A stretch of 47,780 bases of DNA, taken from positions 1 to 47,780 of IMG/VR virus record IMGVR_UViG_3300044825_002453; one strand, given 5' to 3'. The translations under genes and the position numbers were made by a program. How positions within the stretch are numbered: the first letter of the stretch is position 1; each line of letters begins with the position of its first letter. The notes under the pieces are model-generated. The model did not search any database, was not told the origin of the DNA, and saw only the letters and a list, made by a program, of their open reading frames with translations. The stretch comes from a virus. Below, in pieces: positions 6,108 through 13,983 of the stretch.

Positions 6108-6997
6108 GGCTCTACGACCGCATCAAGCGGGACGGACTCATCGTCTCGCGATTCCCCAACGACCCGACACCGCACCGCGTCAAGTGGGACCACCTGCCCG
6201 GGGTGAACGTGCGGGTCGAGATCGACGAGCCGATGAAGGCGTACTGGGGCGCCGAGACCGATGAGGTCTACACCCTCGACGATTTCGGCGTGGTCCGCCC
6301 CCCCTATCAGGCGATGTGGATGGAAGGCGCCATGCCCGCCAGATCCTTCGCCGATTCCGAATGGAAGAACACCGTCGGTCACGAGCGCGGGTTCATCGTG
6401 TGGGACGACGAAAACGCCGTGACCATGCTCATGGTTGTGTGGGCACCCAAGGAGACGCTCGCCCCCGTCTTGATCCCCCTCTCCAGTTCCTACATGTACG
6501 GGGAGGATGGGACCCTGGAACGCGGCGACGGAGCTCAGTGGATGAGAGGCCACGACTCTGGGTCCGATCGGTCGTGGAGGGACTGGTGCGAACGGTGCGA
6601 ACGGTACGACGGGGGCAACCCCTTCGATGGCGACAACTACCTCGTCCTCTACGCGCTGTCCCTCATGAACTGCAAGAACGTCAAGGTGCAAGACGTCACC
6701 CGTAATCCCAAGGTCGCCAAGGCCCACAAGAAGCGCCACGGCGTCCCCATGTCCCGGTTCTCGAGGATCGTCCTCCCGAACCAGCGCAACGGCACCGGCA
6801 ACGGGCACGGCGGCGGGGGAGCAGCCGCCAAGCACCTCGTCCGCGGCCACTTCAAGACCTACACCACCGACGCCCCACTGATGGGGCGCCACGTCGGCAC
6901 GTACTGGTGGGGATGGCACGCCCGGGGCGACTCCGCCCTCGGCAACATCACCCCCGAGTACCACGTCGCCGACCCAACAGAACGGACCGCATCATGA
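6104..6997 (+). CDS. Conserved phage protein of unknown function next to replication genes
   Basis: 297 residues, GTG start coupled to the leader ORF. It has a long N-terminal region with a WCERCERY Cys pair near 165, and a basic, Gly-rich C-terminal part reading HLVRGHFKTYT and GRHVGTYWWG. A similar HxVRGH block occurs in other phage proteins coded near replication genes, from memory. Position before the primase-helicase suggests a replication or regulatory role, which is inference. Confidence 0.7.
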   Translation: MRLYDRIKRDGLIVSRFPNDPTPHRVKWDHLPGVNVRVEIDEPMKAYWGAETDEVYTLDDFGVVRPPYQAMWMEGAMPARSFADSEWKNTVGHERGFIVWDDENAVTMLMVVWAPKETLAPVLIPLSSSYMYGEDGTLERGDGAQWMRGHDSGSDRSWRDWCERCERYDGGNPFDGDNYLVLYALSLMNCKNVKVQDVTRNPKVAKAHKKRHGVPMSRFSRIVLPNQRNGTGNGHGGGGAAAKHLVRGHFKTYTTDAPLMGRHVGTYWWGWHARGDSALGNITPEYHVADPTERTAS

Positions 6998-7188
6998 CCG
7001 TCATGTCTACGCCGCCAGAAGGGCTCCTCGTGAACTGGAAGGGGGGACGGTGGTGGTACATCAACTGCCCCGTTCTCGCCATCGTCATGAGTGGGGAGCA
7101 CGAAACTTGGTTCCTCGCCATCGACGAGGACGGGTTCCCGCAGGAAGTGAGCAGCGAGGCCGACGAGTTCAAGCTCCACTTCGGATGA
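6994..7188 (+). CDS. Small hypothetical protein, 64 aa
   Basis: ATG 6994 overlaps the previous stop; ATG 7003 is an alternative. The sequence has beta-like stretches (GGRWWYINCPVLAIVM) and an acidic C-terminus, and overlaps the next ATG by 4 bases. No family recognised. Confidence 0.65.
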   Translation: MTVMSTPPEGLLVNWKGGRWWYINCPVLAIVMSGEHETWFLAIDEDGFPQEVSSEADEFKLHFG

Positions 7189-9782
7189 GCGCCGCCCCAG
7201 CACACCCACCCGACCCGATCGAGGAGTGGCTGCACCACCTCTACGGCGCCATCGAGGACGGGTGGCTCACCATCTTCTCGATCAACCCCGACGACGGGTC
7301 ACGCCACACCGACTGGGCGCCCACCTACCAGCTCGACGCCGCAGCCGACATGGCCCGCAACCGGGCCACCACCTCCAACGTCTGGTTCGGCGTCGCGACC
7401 CGCACCGAACGGCTCCATGGAGGGAAGCGGGGCGGCGACACCGACTGCGACCTGATCCCCGCCCTCTGGCTCGACATCGACATCGCGGGCGAAGGGCACC
7501 AGACCACCGAGCCGCTCCCCACCAACGTCGACGAGGCGCTCCAACTCCTCGACGACTTCCCGCTGCCGCCCACAGCCGTGATCCACTCGGGTCACGGCCT
7601 CCAGGCGTGGTGGCTACTCGACGAAGCCGTCCCCGCCACCGAAGCCGCTCAGGTGCTGCCACGATGGGGGCACACCTGGGCCGGGTACGCGAAGGCGCAC
7701 CGCTGGCACCTCGACAACGTGTTCGACGTCGCCCGCATCATGCGCCTCCCCGGCACCCACAACCGCAAGGCAGACCCCCGCCCCGTCGACCACCTCGCGA
7801 CGCGGCCCCCCGAATGGGGCCGGCGGTACGGCCTCGAGCAGCTCAACGAGTGGCTCGAGGACCCGCCACCGCCACCGGAACGCGACACCACGCCACGCGT
7901 CCCCTACATCGGCCCCGACCGCCCCGGCGACGCGTTCAACGCCACCCACTCCGGGGCGGACGTCCTCGAGATGCTCGGGTTCCACTCGCCGCGGCGCAAG
8001 AGCAACGGCGACGTCGACTACGTGCGGCCCGGGAAGGACGCCCGCAAGGGCGCCTCCGCGACCGTCTACGCCGACGACGACCACGTCACCATCTGGTCAG
8101 AGACGTGCCGCGGCCAGTGGCCCGACCTCAAGATCCGCCACGGGTACCGGCCGTTCCAGCTCCTCGTCGCCACCAACTACCGGGGCGACTTCACCGCCGC
8201 GGCACGCGAGCTCCGGGCGCACGGCTACGGCGGCACCGACGCGGTCGATGCGAAGTGGCTCACCGACGAGGTGATGGCGAACGTGCACCTCCCCGAAGGC
8301 ACCGATGAGCACCACGCCCCCGACGACCTCGACGACGGATGGTCCCCGGTCGACTGGGCGACCGTCCTCGCCGAAGGCTACGAGCCCCCGAAACCGACGA
8401 TCCTCCGCCGCACCGACGGCGCACACCTCCTCTACGGGGGGCGCGTGAACGGGTTCTTCGGTGAGTCCGGGTCCGGCAAGTCGTGGATGGCGCTCCTCAC
8501 CTGCGCCCAGCAGATCAAGGCCGGCGGGACTGTCCTCTACGTCGACCTCGAGGACCACGCCGGCAGCATCGCCGCACGGCTCACCGCCCTCGGCGTGACC
8601 CGCGATCAGATCGTCGACCGGTTCGTCTACCTGTCGCCGTCCATCGCGTTCGGGGACTCGCAGGCTGCACGCGTGGATGAGATGCTCGACACCCTCGACA
8701 TCGGGGTCGCCGTGGTCGACTCCACCGGCGAGGCGATGGCCCTCGACGGTGCCAAGCCGAACGACGACGACGACACCGCCAGGTGGATCAGGCGCCTCCC
8801 GAAGCGTCTCGCCCGCACCGGTGCCGCGGTCGTCCTCATCGACCACGTCCCGAAGGACCCCGAGAACCGCGGCAAGCCGATCGGCTCGCAGCGGAAGATC
8901 GCCGCCGTGGACGGCGCCCTCTACAGCGTCGAGGTGAAGGTCGCCCCAGCGCGAGGTACGGAGGGCAAGCTGGTCCTGAAGTGCGCGAAGGACCGCAACG
9001 GCACCTATGCCCGCGGCGCCACCGTCGGCGACGTGATCGTCGACAGCGTCTCCGACGCGGTCCGTATCAGCATCAAGGCGCACGACGCGGCGGAGCGGCC
9101 CACGTTCCTGATGGAGCGCGTGAGCCGCCACCTGGAGCTCGAGGGCGCCACGTCCCTCGCTGACATCAAGCGTGGCGTGAAGGGCAACAACGAGGCGATT
9201 GCCCGGGCGGTGGAGTTCCTCGTGGCTGACGGGAACGTCGAGCAGGCGACTCGACCGGGGCGCGGTGGCGGGTTCCTGTTCTCGGTCAAAGAGCCGTATC
9301 GGGAGCCAGCGTCAGAAACACAGGAAGTACCGGAATGGTATGAGGATGGGCGTCCCGAACCGCGCCCAACCGCGCCCGGACCACAGAACGTGGTAGAGCA
9401 CCCCATTTCGGTCACGGAGAGTGACGATGATGGCGAGCAAATCAGCCTGGGCGTGTACGATGGCACGAGAATGCACGAAACGGACCCAGATGAAACCGCG
9501 CCCAACCGCGCCCGAACCGCGCCCAGGCGCGGTTCGAGTGGACCATCGCTGCCCCCCGAAACCGCGCCCCGCCCCTTAGAGGGGGCGCGGTTCGGGGGGC
9601 GGTCCACGAGGGGTGACGAGGAGGAGGAAAACACCCGAACCGCGCCCGGCGCGGTTCGGGGCGTTCCCGACCATGTGGACGGGAACGCCCCCCTGCCCCC
9701 GCCACCGGCTCCCACCCTCGAGCGGTCGGGCCTGTTCGGTGGACCGTGCGACGATGACGACGACGAAGGAGAAGCGACGTGA
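7185..9782 (+). CDS. Primase-helicase (AEP-type primase plus RepA-like AAA ATPase)
   Basis: 865 residues. The N-terminal 220 residues resemble archaeo-eukaryotic-type primases: acidic pair ALWLDIDI (about 95-102), SGHGLQAWWLL (about 135) and RIMRLPGTHNRK. The central domain is a RecA/RepA-like helicase with Walker A GESGSGKS (about 426-433), Walker B VAVVDS (about 507) and LIDHVPKD (about 551). A possible winged helix follows, then a disordered Pro/Asp/Glu-rich tail whose DNA carries the AACCGCGCC iterons. It should prime and unwind phage DNA. Functions are inferred from motifs. Confidence 0.85.
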   Translation: MSAAPAHPPDPIEEWLHHLYGAIEDGWLTIFSINPDDGSRHTDWAPTYQLDAAADMARNRATTSNVWFGVATRTERLHGGKRGGDTDCDLIPALWLDIDIAGEGHQTTEPLPTNVDEALQLLDDFPLPPTAVIHSGHGLQAWWLLDEAVPATEAAQVLPRWGHTWAGYAKAHRWHLDNVFDVARIMRLPGTHNRKADPRPVDHLATRPPEWGRRYGLEQLNEWLEDPPPPPERDTTPRVPYIGPDRPGDAFNATHSGADVLEMLGFHSPRRKSNGDVDYVRPGKDARKGASATVYADDDHVTIWSETCRGQWPDLKIRHGYRPFQLLVATNYRGDFTAAARELRAHGYGGTDAVDAKWLTDEVMANVHLPEGTDEHHAPDDLDDGWSPVDWATVLAEGYEPPKPTILRRTDGAHLLYGGRVNGFFGESGSGKSWMALLTCAQQIKAGGTVLYVDLEDHAGSIAARLTALGVTRDQIVDRFVYLSPSIAFGDSQAARVDEMLDTLDIGVAVVDSTGEAMALDGAKPNDDDDTARWIRRLPKRLARTGAAVVLIDHVPKDPENRGKPIGSQRKIAAVDGALYSVEVKVAPARGTEGKLVLKCAKDRNGTYARGATVGDVIVDSVSDAVRISIKAHDAAERPTFLMERVSRHLELEGATSLADIKRGVKGNNEAIARAVEFLVADGNVEQATRPGRGGGFLFSVKEPYREPASETQEVPEWYEDGRPEPRPTAPGPQNVVEHPISVTESDDDGEQISLGVYDGTRMHETDPDETAPNRARTAPRRGSSGPSLPPETAPRPLEGARFGGRSTRGDEEEENTRTAPGAVRGVPDHVDGNAPLPPPPAPTLERSGLFGGPCDDDDDEGEAT
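9358..9660. repeat. AACCGCGCC iteron array and giant hairpins, candidate replication origin
   Basis: Ten copies of AACCGCGCC lie in 303 bases inside the 3' end of the primase-helicase gene: forward at 9358, 9368, 9494, 9504, 9515, 9560 and 9638; inverted at 9526, 9584 and 9648. Pairs at 9560/9584 and 9638/9648 form long hairpins; the second has 13-base arms around one base. Spacing of forward copies is 10 or 11 bases, about one helical turn. Iterons within or beside a replication gene are typical of phage and plasmid origins. Confidence 0.6.
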
Positions 9783-10228
9783 GCGACACCACGAGCGGTG
9801 AAGGCGGGCCGGAGCAGGCGAGGTGTCGCAACCTCGGCATGGCCGAGCCTGGCGACCTTCCCACTTGCATCACCTGCCGGATGTGGGAGCCACGCGACGG
9901 GCTACTCAACATGGCCATCCCCCTCGACATCCCTCGCGAGGATCAGCGCGAGATGGAGCGGAAGCTCATGGCTTCGCCCGGCTACTGTCGCCTCAACCCC
10001 CCGGACGTGGACGGCCACCTCCCCCCGGTTCGGGCGCGCGACTGGTGCGGCCAGTGGGTCGATGACTGGGCAGAGGACGACGCCCCGGGCGTCACCGTCA
10101 CCGTCAGTGACTCGACCCGGGAAGCGATCGAGGAGATGCGGCAGTACCTGGCGACGAAGGACTGGGTCGGTGAGCGGCGGCGCTCCGTCCGCACCATGTG
10201 GCGCGACGGGCGGAGGGTGGGCCGGTGA
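9779..10228 (+). CDS. Hypothetical Cys-containing protein
   Basis: 149 residues, GTG in a GTGA overlap. It contains CRNLGM, then CITCRMWEP and later GYCRLNPPD and RDWCGQW, giving spaced cysteines that could bind metal. The first codons (SDTTSGE) are made by palindrome site C. C-terminal part is helical and basic. Function unknown. Confidence 0.75.
   Translation: MSDTTSGEGGPEQARCRNLGMAEPGDLPTCITCRMWEPRDGLLNMAIPLDIPREDQREMERKLMASPGYCRLNPPDVDGHLPPVRARDWCGQWVDDWAEDDAPGVTVTVSDSTREAIEEMRQYLATKDWVGERRRSVRTMWRDGRRVGR
9785..9802. promoter_or_regulatory. Operator-like palindrome, site C
   Basis: GACACCACGAGCGGTGAA, inside the first codons of the 9779 gene, keeps the core ACACC-N6-GGTG. Weaker match to the consensus (13 of 18). 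Confidence 0.4.
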
Positions 10229-10896
10229 CTTCGGCTCAGGGTGACGAGAAGGGTTCCACTCCCTCTGAGCCGAACCCGATGGACGATCCTCGCGGCCCGG
10301 CACCGGATGGACGGGTGTGGTGCCGTGCTCACTCGAAGCAGTCAGGTGCGCCGTGCAAGAAGCTGGCCGTGCCCGGTGCGACGGTGTGCCGCAACCACGG
10401 CGCAGGCGCCCCCCAGGTGCGCGCTGCCGCGGCACGGAGGGTGGAGGAGCAGCGGGTGCGGGGCGAGGTCGCCGCCCGCATCGAGGAGGTGGCCGCCGCC
10501 GCGGCGTCGATGCACCCGATCGAGACGATGGAGATGGCGCGGGCCTACAGCCACGCGATGGCGCAGGTGCTCGCCGAGGTGCAGTCGGAGGCGGATCTCG
10601 CCGGCGGCCTCGACGGCCAGGTGACGGCGGCGGCGGAGATGTTCCGCCGCTGGACCGAGCTCGCGATGAAGGCGGGCAAGACCGCGGCGGACGCCGGCAT
10701 CGACGAGCGGCGCCTGTCGCTGTCGGAGGCGCAGTGGGACCAGTTGGCCGCGATCTTCGACGCGGTGCAGGCGTCGCTGCTCGCCCTGGTCCTCGCCGCG
10801 GTCCCTGAGGGGACCGTGGCGGCGGTGAGGGGCGTGTGGGTGGCGCAGGCGCCTCGGGTGATCGAGGCGGAGCTGCGGAAGGTGGGCGAGGCGTGA
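10225..10896 (+). CDS. terS: Probable terminase small subunit (Cys-His N-terminal motif)
   Basis: 223 residues, GTG in an overlap. Near residue 32 it reads WCRAHSKQSGAPCKKLAV, then ATVCRNHGAGAPQVRAAAARR, a Cys-rich block followed by HG-x-APQV that I associate with actinophage proteins coded before terminases and often called small subunits. The rest is helical, as expected for an oligomerising packaging protein. The large subunit is 4 kb downstream, which is farther than usual, so the role is tentative. Confidence 0.5.
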   Translation: MTSAQGDEKGSTPSEPNPMDDPRGPAPDGRVWCRAHSKQSGAPCKKLAVPGATVCRNHGAGAPQVRAAAARRVEEQRVRGEVAARIEEVAAAAASMHPIETMEMARAYSHAMAQVLAEVQSEADLAGGLDGQVTAAAEMFRRWTELAMKAGKTAADAGIDERRLSLSEAQWDQLAAIFDAVQASLLALVLAAVPEGTVAAVRGVWVAQAPRVIEAELRKVGEA

Positions 10897-11513
10897 CGTT
10901 CTCCCTCGCCTCGATGGGCGACCGCCCCAGGTGGCAGGACGACGCCGCCTGCGCCACCCTCCTCGCCGACCCGAAGTGGGCCGCCGCCTTCTTCCCGGTC
11001 CGCGCGGATGTCGGCGACGACCCCGTCTCCCTCAAGGACGCGGCGACGGAGGCGCTCGACGCTGCCGCGACGTACCGGGAGACCGGCGCCGACAACCACG
11101 GGACGAGGGCGAAGCAGGTGTGCGCGACGTGCCCGGTGTGGCGTGAGTGCCTCACCGAGGCCGTCGACCGCCGCGAGTCGGAGGGGATCTGGGGCGGCGC
11201 GGGTGGCGCCTACCTCCGTCACCTGCGCCGTCAGCGCCTCCACGGCATCGTGGCGTGGCAGGGGGCGCTCGAGCAGCACCGCCGCATCTTGGACTTCGTG
11301 GCGGGCCGCGGGCCCCGGCCGCAGGTGTCGAACCGGAACGGGCCAGGGGCCGAGCACGGCCGCATCGGCACGTACGCGAAGGGGTGCCGCTGTGACCCGT
11401 GCTCGATGGCGGCGGCGGAGAGGTCGTGGCGGTCTGGCCGTGGACGGGTCTACGATGCCGCCACCAGCAGCAGTGACACCACTAGTGGTGTTGGAGAGGG
11501 GTCGGCCGCATGA
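10893..11513 (+). CDS. WhiB-like regulator with long spacer and C-terminal zinc knuckle
   Basis: 206 residues, GTG start. WhiB cysteines at about 20, 77, 80 and 86 (DDAACAT then VCATCPVWREC) and GIWGGAGGAYLR at about 100. The first spacer is about 56 residues, roughly twice that of typical WhiB domains, through an insertion around residues 25-65. The C-terminus repeats the knuckle HGRIGTYAKGCRCDPC seen in the genes at 4354 and 5183. The last codons (SDTTSGVG) are made by palindrome site D. Likely a sigma-binding regulator. Confidence 0.85.
   Translation: MTFSLASMGDRPRWQDDAACATLLADPKWAAAFFPVRADVGDDPVSLKDAATEALDAAATYRETGADNHGTRAKQVCATCPVWRECLTEAVDRRESEGIWGGAGGAYLRHLRRQRLHGIVAWQGALEQHRRILDFVAGRGPRPQVSNRNGPGAEHGRIGTYAKGCRCDPCSMAAAERSWRSGRGRVYDAATSSSDTTSGVGEGSAA
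11475..11492. promoter_or_regulatory. Operator-like palindrome, site D (best copy)
   Basis: GACACCACTAGTGGTGTT contains a perfect 16-base palindrome (11476-11491). It lies 17 bases before ATG 11510, with GGAGAGG between. A TANNNT hexamer (TACGAT, 11451-11456) lies 18 bases upstream, so bound protein would sit over the start of any transcript from it. Confidence 0.6.
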
Positions 11514-11596
11514 ACGGAACCCTGGTGATCCTCGGATGGGTGGGCCTGTGGGTCGCCGTCGCCATCCTCCTCGACCGCGAGCCACGGGGGGAGTGA
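11510..11596 (+). CDS. Tiny membrane protein, 28 aa
   Basis: ATG with GGAGAGG upstream; stop overlaps the next GTG. Residues 4-21 (TLVILGWVGLWVAVAILL) are one hydrophobic segment, followed by DREPRGE. It sits just behind the strongest operator copy. Function unknown; could be a single-pass membrane effector. Confidence 0.55.
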   Translation: MNGTLVILGWVGLWVAVAILLDREPRGE

Positions 11597-12243
11597 CCGT
11601 GTCGCAGCTCACGCTTCCAGGTACGACGTCGGCGACAGCGACGGCGCTCACCGTCGACCCCGGCACCGACTACGACACATGGCTCGGGGCCGGCACCCGC
11701 CTCCTCGGCGCCGCCTCCTCCGTCAACTGGTGGGTGGGCGACTGGATCCTCCACGGCGAGGCGGAGTGGGGCCGCACCGACGGCGGGATGGCGATGCTCC
11801 GCCGCGAGATCTGCGCGGTGACGAACCTGGACCCGCAGACGTTGGAGCGGGTGCGCCACATCGCCGCCTCCGTGCCCGCCTCCATGCGCCGCGAGGCCCT
11901 GTCGTGGTCGCATCACGTCGAGGTCGCCGCCCTGCCCCTCGACGCCCAGGCGGAGCTCCTCGAGGCTGCCGAGGCGGGTGAGGTGGATCCGGTGTCGGGC
12001 GAGTCTCGGCGCTGGCCGGTGGAACGGTTGCGCCGCGAGGTGCGCCGCATCCGTGACCTAGAGCAGGGGGACCCGCTGCCGGGGCTGCCTGCCCCGTCGC
12101 GGCCGCTGCGGGTGATGGTGCCGCGGGAGACGCTCCGGGCGGCGCTGCCGGCGCTGGTGGACGCGGTGCGGGTCCTGCCTGCGGGCGAGGGGCGTGCCGC
12201 GGTGATGGAACTGGTCGAGCTCCTCGAGCGGGAGGCGTCGTGA
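11593..12243 (+). CDS. LmbU-like DNA-binding regulator
   Basis: 216 residues, GTG in an overlap. The segment VNWWVGDWILHGEAEWG, then LDPQTLERVRHIAASVP, LSWSHHVEVAALP and VERLRREVR follows the pattern of LmbU-family actinobacterial regulators (WWIGDWL, YQTLRNYAWVARRF, LSFQHHAEVAAL, LRRQLR). LmbU controls antibiotic clusters; phage homologues are presumably transcription regulators. The C-terminal 70 residues are not typical of the family. Confidence 0.65.
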   Translation: MTVSQLTLPGTTSATATALTVDPGTDYDTWLGAGTRLLGAASSVNWWVGDWILHGEAEWGRTDGGMAMLRREICAVTNLDPQTLERVRHIAASVPASMRREALSWSHHVEVAALPLDAQAELLEAAEAGEVDPVSGESRRWPVERLRREVRRIRDLEQGDPLPGLPAPSRPLRVMVPRETLRAALPALVDAVRVLPAGEGRAAVMELVELLEREAS

Positions 12244-12572
12244 TCCGGCGATGGTTGCGGCGCCTGTGGCCGCTGGTGGACTGGCGCCGTGCCGCGGTCC
12301 TCGAGGCCCGTCACCGTGGCGCTGCGGCGATGCTCGACGAGTCGATGCGGCGGACGCAGGCGTTCCTCGCGCTGCCGTACCGGTTGGGCGACAGCGACGG
12401 GACATGGTCCCGCGAAGCGGGAGATGTCCCCCGGAGTGTGGAACCTTCCGATGGTGAGGCGGCCGAGCCGCGCACCATCACCGTCGACCGTGACGTCCTG
12501 ATGCGCCGGGCACGGGAGGCGTCGGAGGGTGGCGCCGACTACCTGCCGCCGTGGACCGGGGAGGGCCTGTGA
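12240..12572 (+). CDS. Hypothetical basic-then-acidic protein with internal DNA hairpin
   Basis: 110 residues, GTG start overlapping the LmbU-like stop. The N-terminus is Arg/Trp-rich (IRRWLRRLWPLVDWRR) and could be amphipathic or membrane-associated. The coding DNA at 12399-12430 contains a strong two-part hairpin. Family not recognised. Confidence 0.65.
   Translation: MIRRWLRRLWPLVDWRRAAVLEARHRGAAAMLDESMRRTQAFLALPYRLGDSDGTWSREAGDVPRSVEPSDGEAAEPRTITVDRDVLMRRAREASEGGADYLPPWTGEGL
12399..12430. repeat. Nested inverted repeat inside a coding gene
   Basis: GGGACAT (12399-12405) pairs with ATGTCCC (12424-12430), and inside it TCCCGC (12408-12413) pairs with GCGGGA (12417-12422) around GAA. Thirteen pairs in 32 bases is notable; it could be an RNA structure or a protein-binding palindrome. 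Confidence 0.5.
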
Positions 12573-12787
12573 TCGGCGACCTGCGAGCACAGGAGCACCG
12601 ACGGTGTGAGCACGCGCCGCTCGACTGCGACGACCTAGAGCTGCCGTGGCGGTGCGTCGGCTGCGCCCGCGACGGGACGCGGTGGGTGACCGTCGGGACG
12701 CTGGATGACCGCGGCTGCACCGTGGTCCCCGGTCAACTGAGCGGCTACGTCGAAGAGCGCCGCTACGCCATCAGGCGGTCGTCGTGA
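12569..12787 (+). CDS. Small Cys-rich protein (paralogue of 537-848)
   Basis: 72 residues, GTG in an overlap. It reads GDLRAQEHRRCEH, then RCVGCARDGTRWVTVGTL, so the CxxC and the GTRWVTVGTL block match the protein at 537. It is shorter, lacking the acidic middle and C-terminal part. Likely zinc-binding; function unknown. Confidence 0.75.
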   Translation: MIGDLRAQEHRRCEHAPLDCDDLELPWRCVGCARDGTRWVTVGTLDDRGCTVVPGQLSGYVEERRYAIRRSS

Positions 12788-13053
12788 TCCCCGCCGCCCC
12801 GACGTGGCGTCCCACGTACCGCAAGCTCGTCGCCGCCGATCTCACCCTCTCCGTCGGCTCCGTCATCCCGACCCGCTACGAGGCGCCGATGCCGCTGCGC
12901 GAGGACAACCCCGTGACCGTCGTGGACGAGGCGCACGGGATCGCCGTGGACGGGACGGTGGTGCGGTCGTACCCGGCGGAGGGCGACGGCTGGTGGGTGG
13001 ATGTGAAGGTGTCGCCCTCGTCGCGGCGCCACTGGACCGGGGAGCAGCCGTGA
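12784..13053 (+). CDS. Hypothetical protein, 89 aa
   Basis: GTG in an overlap. Predicted mostly beta (NPVTVVDEAHGIAVDGTVV, GDGWWVDVKVSP). No recognisable motif. Part of the overlapping gene chain running to the terminase. Confidence 0.65.
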   Translation: MIPAAPTWRPTYRKLVAADLTLSVGSVIPTRYEAPMPLREDNPVTVVDEAHGIAVDGTVVRSYPAEGDGWWVDVKVSPSSRRHWTGEQP

Positions 13054-13205
13054 GGCGCCCCCAGCCGACCCCGGTGCTGGTCCTCGCGACCCTCGCCACC
13101 GCCGCGACGGGCGCGGGGGACCTCGCTGTCGCCGTGTTCGCGTGCGCCGTGGTGACGGCGGGCATCGAGGCGTTGGACGCGCTGACGGACGGGAGAGGCG
13201 AGTGA
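13050..13205 (+). CDS. Small membrane protein, 51 aa
   Basis: GTG in an overlap. After a basic N-terminus (RRPQPTP) come hydrophobic stretches VLVLATLATAATGAG and LAVAVFACAVVTAGI, which could span the membrane once or twice, and an acidic end. Unknown function; holin-like by topology but far from the lysis genes. Confidence 0.6.
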   Translation: MRRPQPTPVLVLATLATAATGAGDLAVAVFACAVVTAGIEALDALTDGRGE

Positions 13206-13831
13206 CCGAATCATGGGACGAGTTCCTGCGTGGAGGACCGATGACCCGCCACGCCCCCCTCATCGGCGTCTCCGGGCGCGCCGGCGCCGGCAAAGATCTC
13301 CTAGCCACCCACCTCGCCCCGTTCGGGTACGTGCGCGTGGCGTTCGCGGACCCGCTGCGGGAGATGGCCCTCGCCATCGACCCACTCGTCGATGTGTGGG
13401 ACGACGTGGGCGGCATCCGGCTCTACCTCTCTGACCTCGTCAGCGACTTCGGGTGGGACGAAGCCAAGAAGCACCCCGAGGTGCGCCGCTTCCTGCAGCG
13501 CCTCGGCACCGAAGGGGTGCGCGCCTTCTTCGGCGCCGACACCTGGGTGCGCCTCGCCGAGGAGCGCATCGCCGCCCTCGGCGACGTCCCCGTCGTCGTG
13601 ACCGATGTCCGCTACCCGAACGAGGTGGAGTTGGTGCGGCGCCTCGGGGGCCTGTGGGTGTGGGTGAACCGCCCCGACGCCGCAGCGGTCCCCGGTCACG
13701 TCTCCGAAGAGGCGCTCGACATGGCCGACGCCGACGTCGTGATCCACAACACCGCCGGCCCCGAGCGGCTCGAGGAGCTCGCTCCCGGCCTCCACCGTTC
13801 CGCCCTCCACCTCATCGAAGGTGACCGGTGA
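13202..13831 (+). CDS. Deoxynucleoside monophosphate kinase
   Basis: 209 residues from GTG 13202 (4-base overlap), or 196 from ATG 13241, which has GGAGG four bases upstream. The P-loop GVSGRAGAGKD follows, then FADPLREMA, typical of phage dNMP kinases, and VVVTDVRYPNEVE, the conserved DVR(Y/F)xNE segment of that family. It phosphorylates dNMPs to supply dNTP precursors for replication. Both starts keep the domain intact. Confidence 0.88.
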   Translation: MTESWDEFLRGGPMTRHAPLIGVSGRAGAGKDLLATHLAPFGYVRVAFADPLREMALAIDPLVDVWDDVGGIRLYLSDLVSDFGWDEAKKHPEVRRFLQRLGTEGVRAFFGADTWVRLAEERIAALGDVPVVVTDVRYPNEVELVRRLGGLWVWVNRPDAAAVPGHVSEEALDMADADVVIHNTAGPERLEELAPGLHRSALHLIEGDR

Positions 13832-13983
13832 CGACGGACGAGACACGGCCCAGCAACCCGGAGACGGCGTGGTGGACGATCCACGGGCAGTCCATCCGTG
13901 ACGCGCTCGAGCGGGTCGCAGCCGGCGACCACCCCGAGATCGTGTGGCTGGAACTAGTCGCCGACTGCGAGGTCGACAGATGA
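13828..13983 (+). CDS. Small hypothetical protein, 51 aa
   Basis: GTG in an overlap with the kinase, stop overlapping the next ATG. Acidic (NPETAWWTIHGQSIRDAL, then EIVWLELVADCEVDR) and probably helical. Not recognised. Confidence 0.65.
   Translation: MTTDETRPSNPETAWWTIHGQSIRDALERVAAGDHPEIVWLELVADCEVDR

Noticed and set aside
8772-8790. ACACCGCCAGGTGG as a ninth palindrome copy
   Set aside because: The half-site spacing is shorter than the consensus and it lies in conserved helicase coding sequence.
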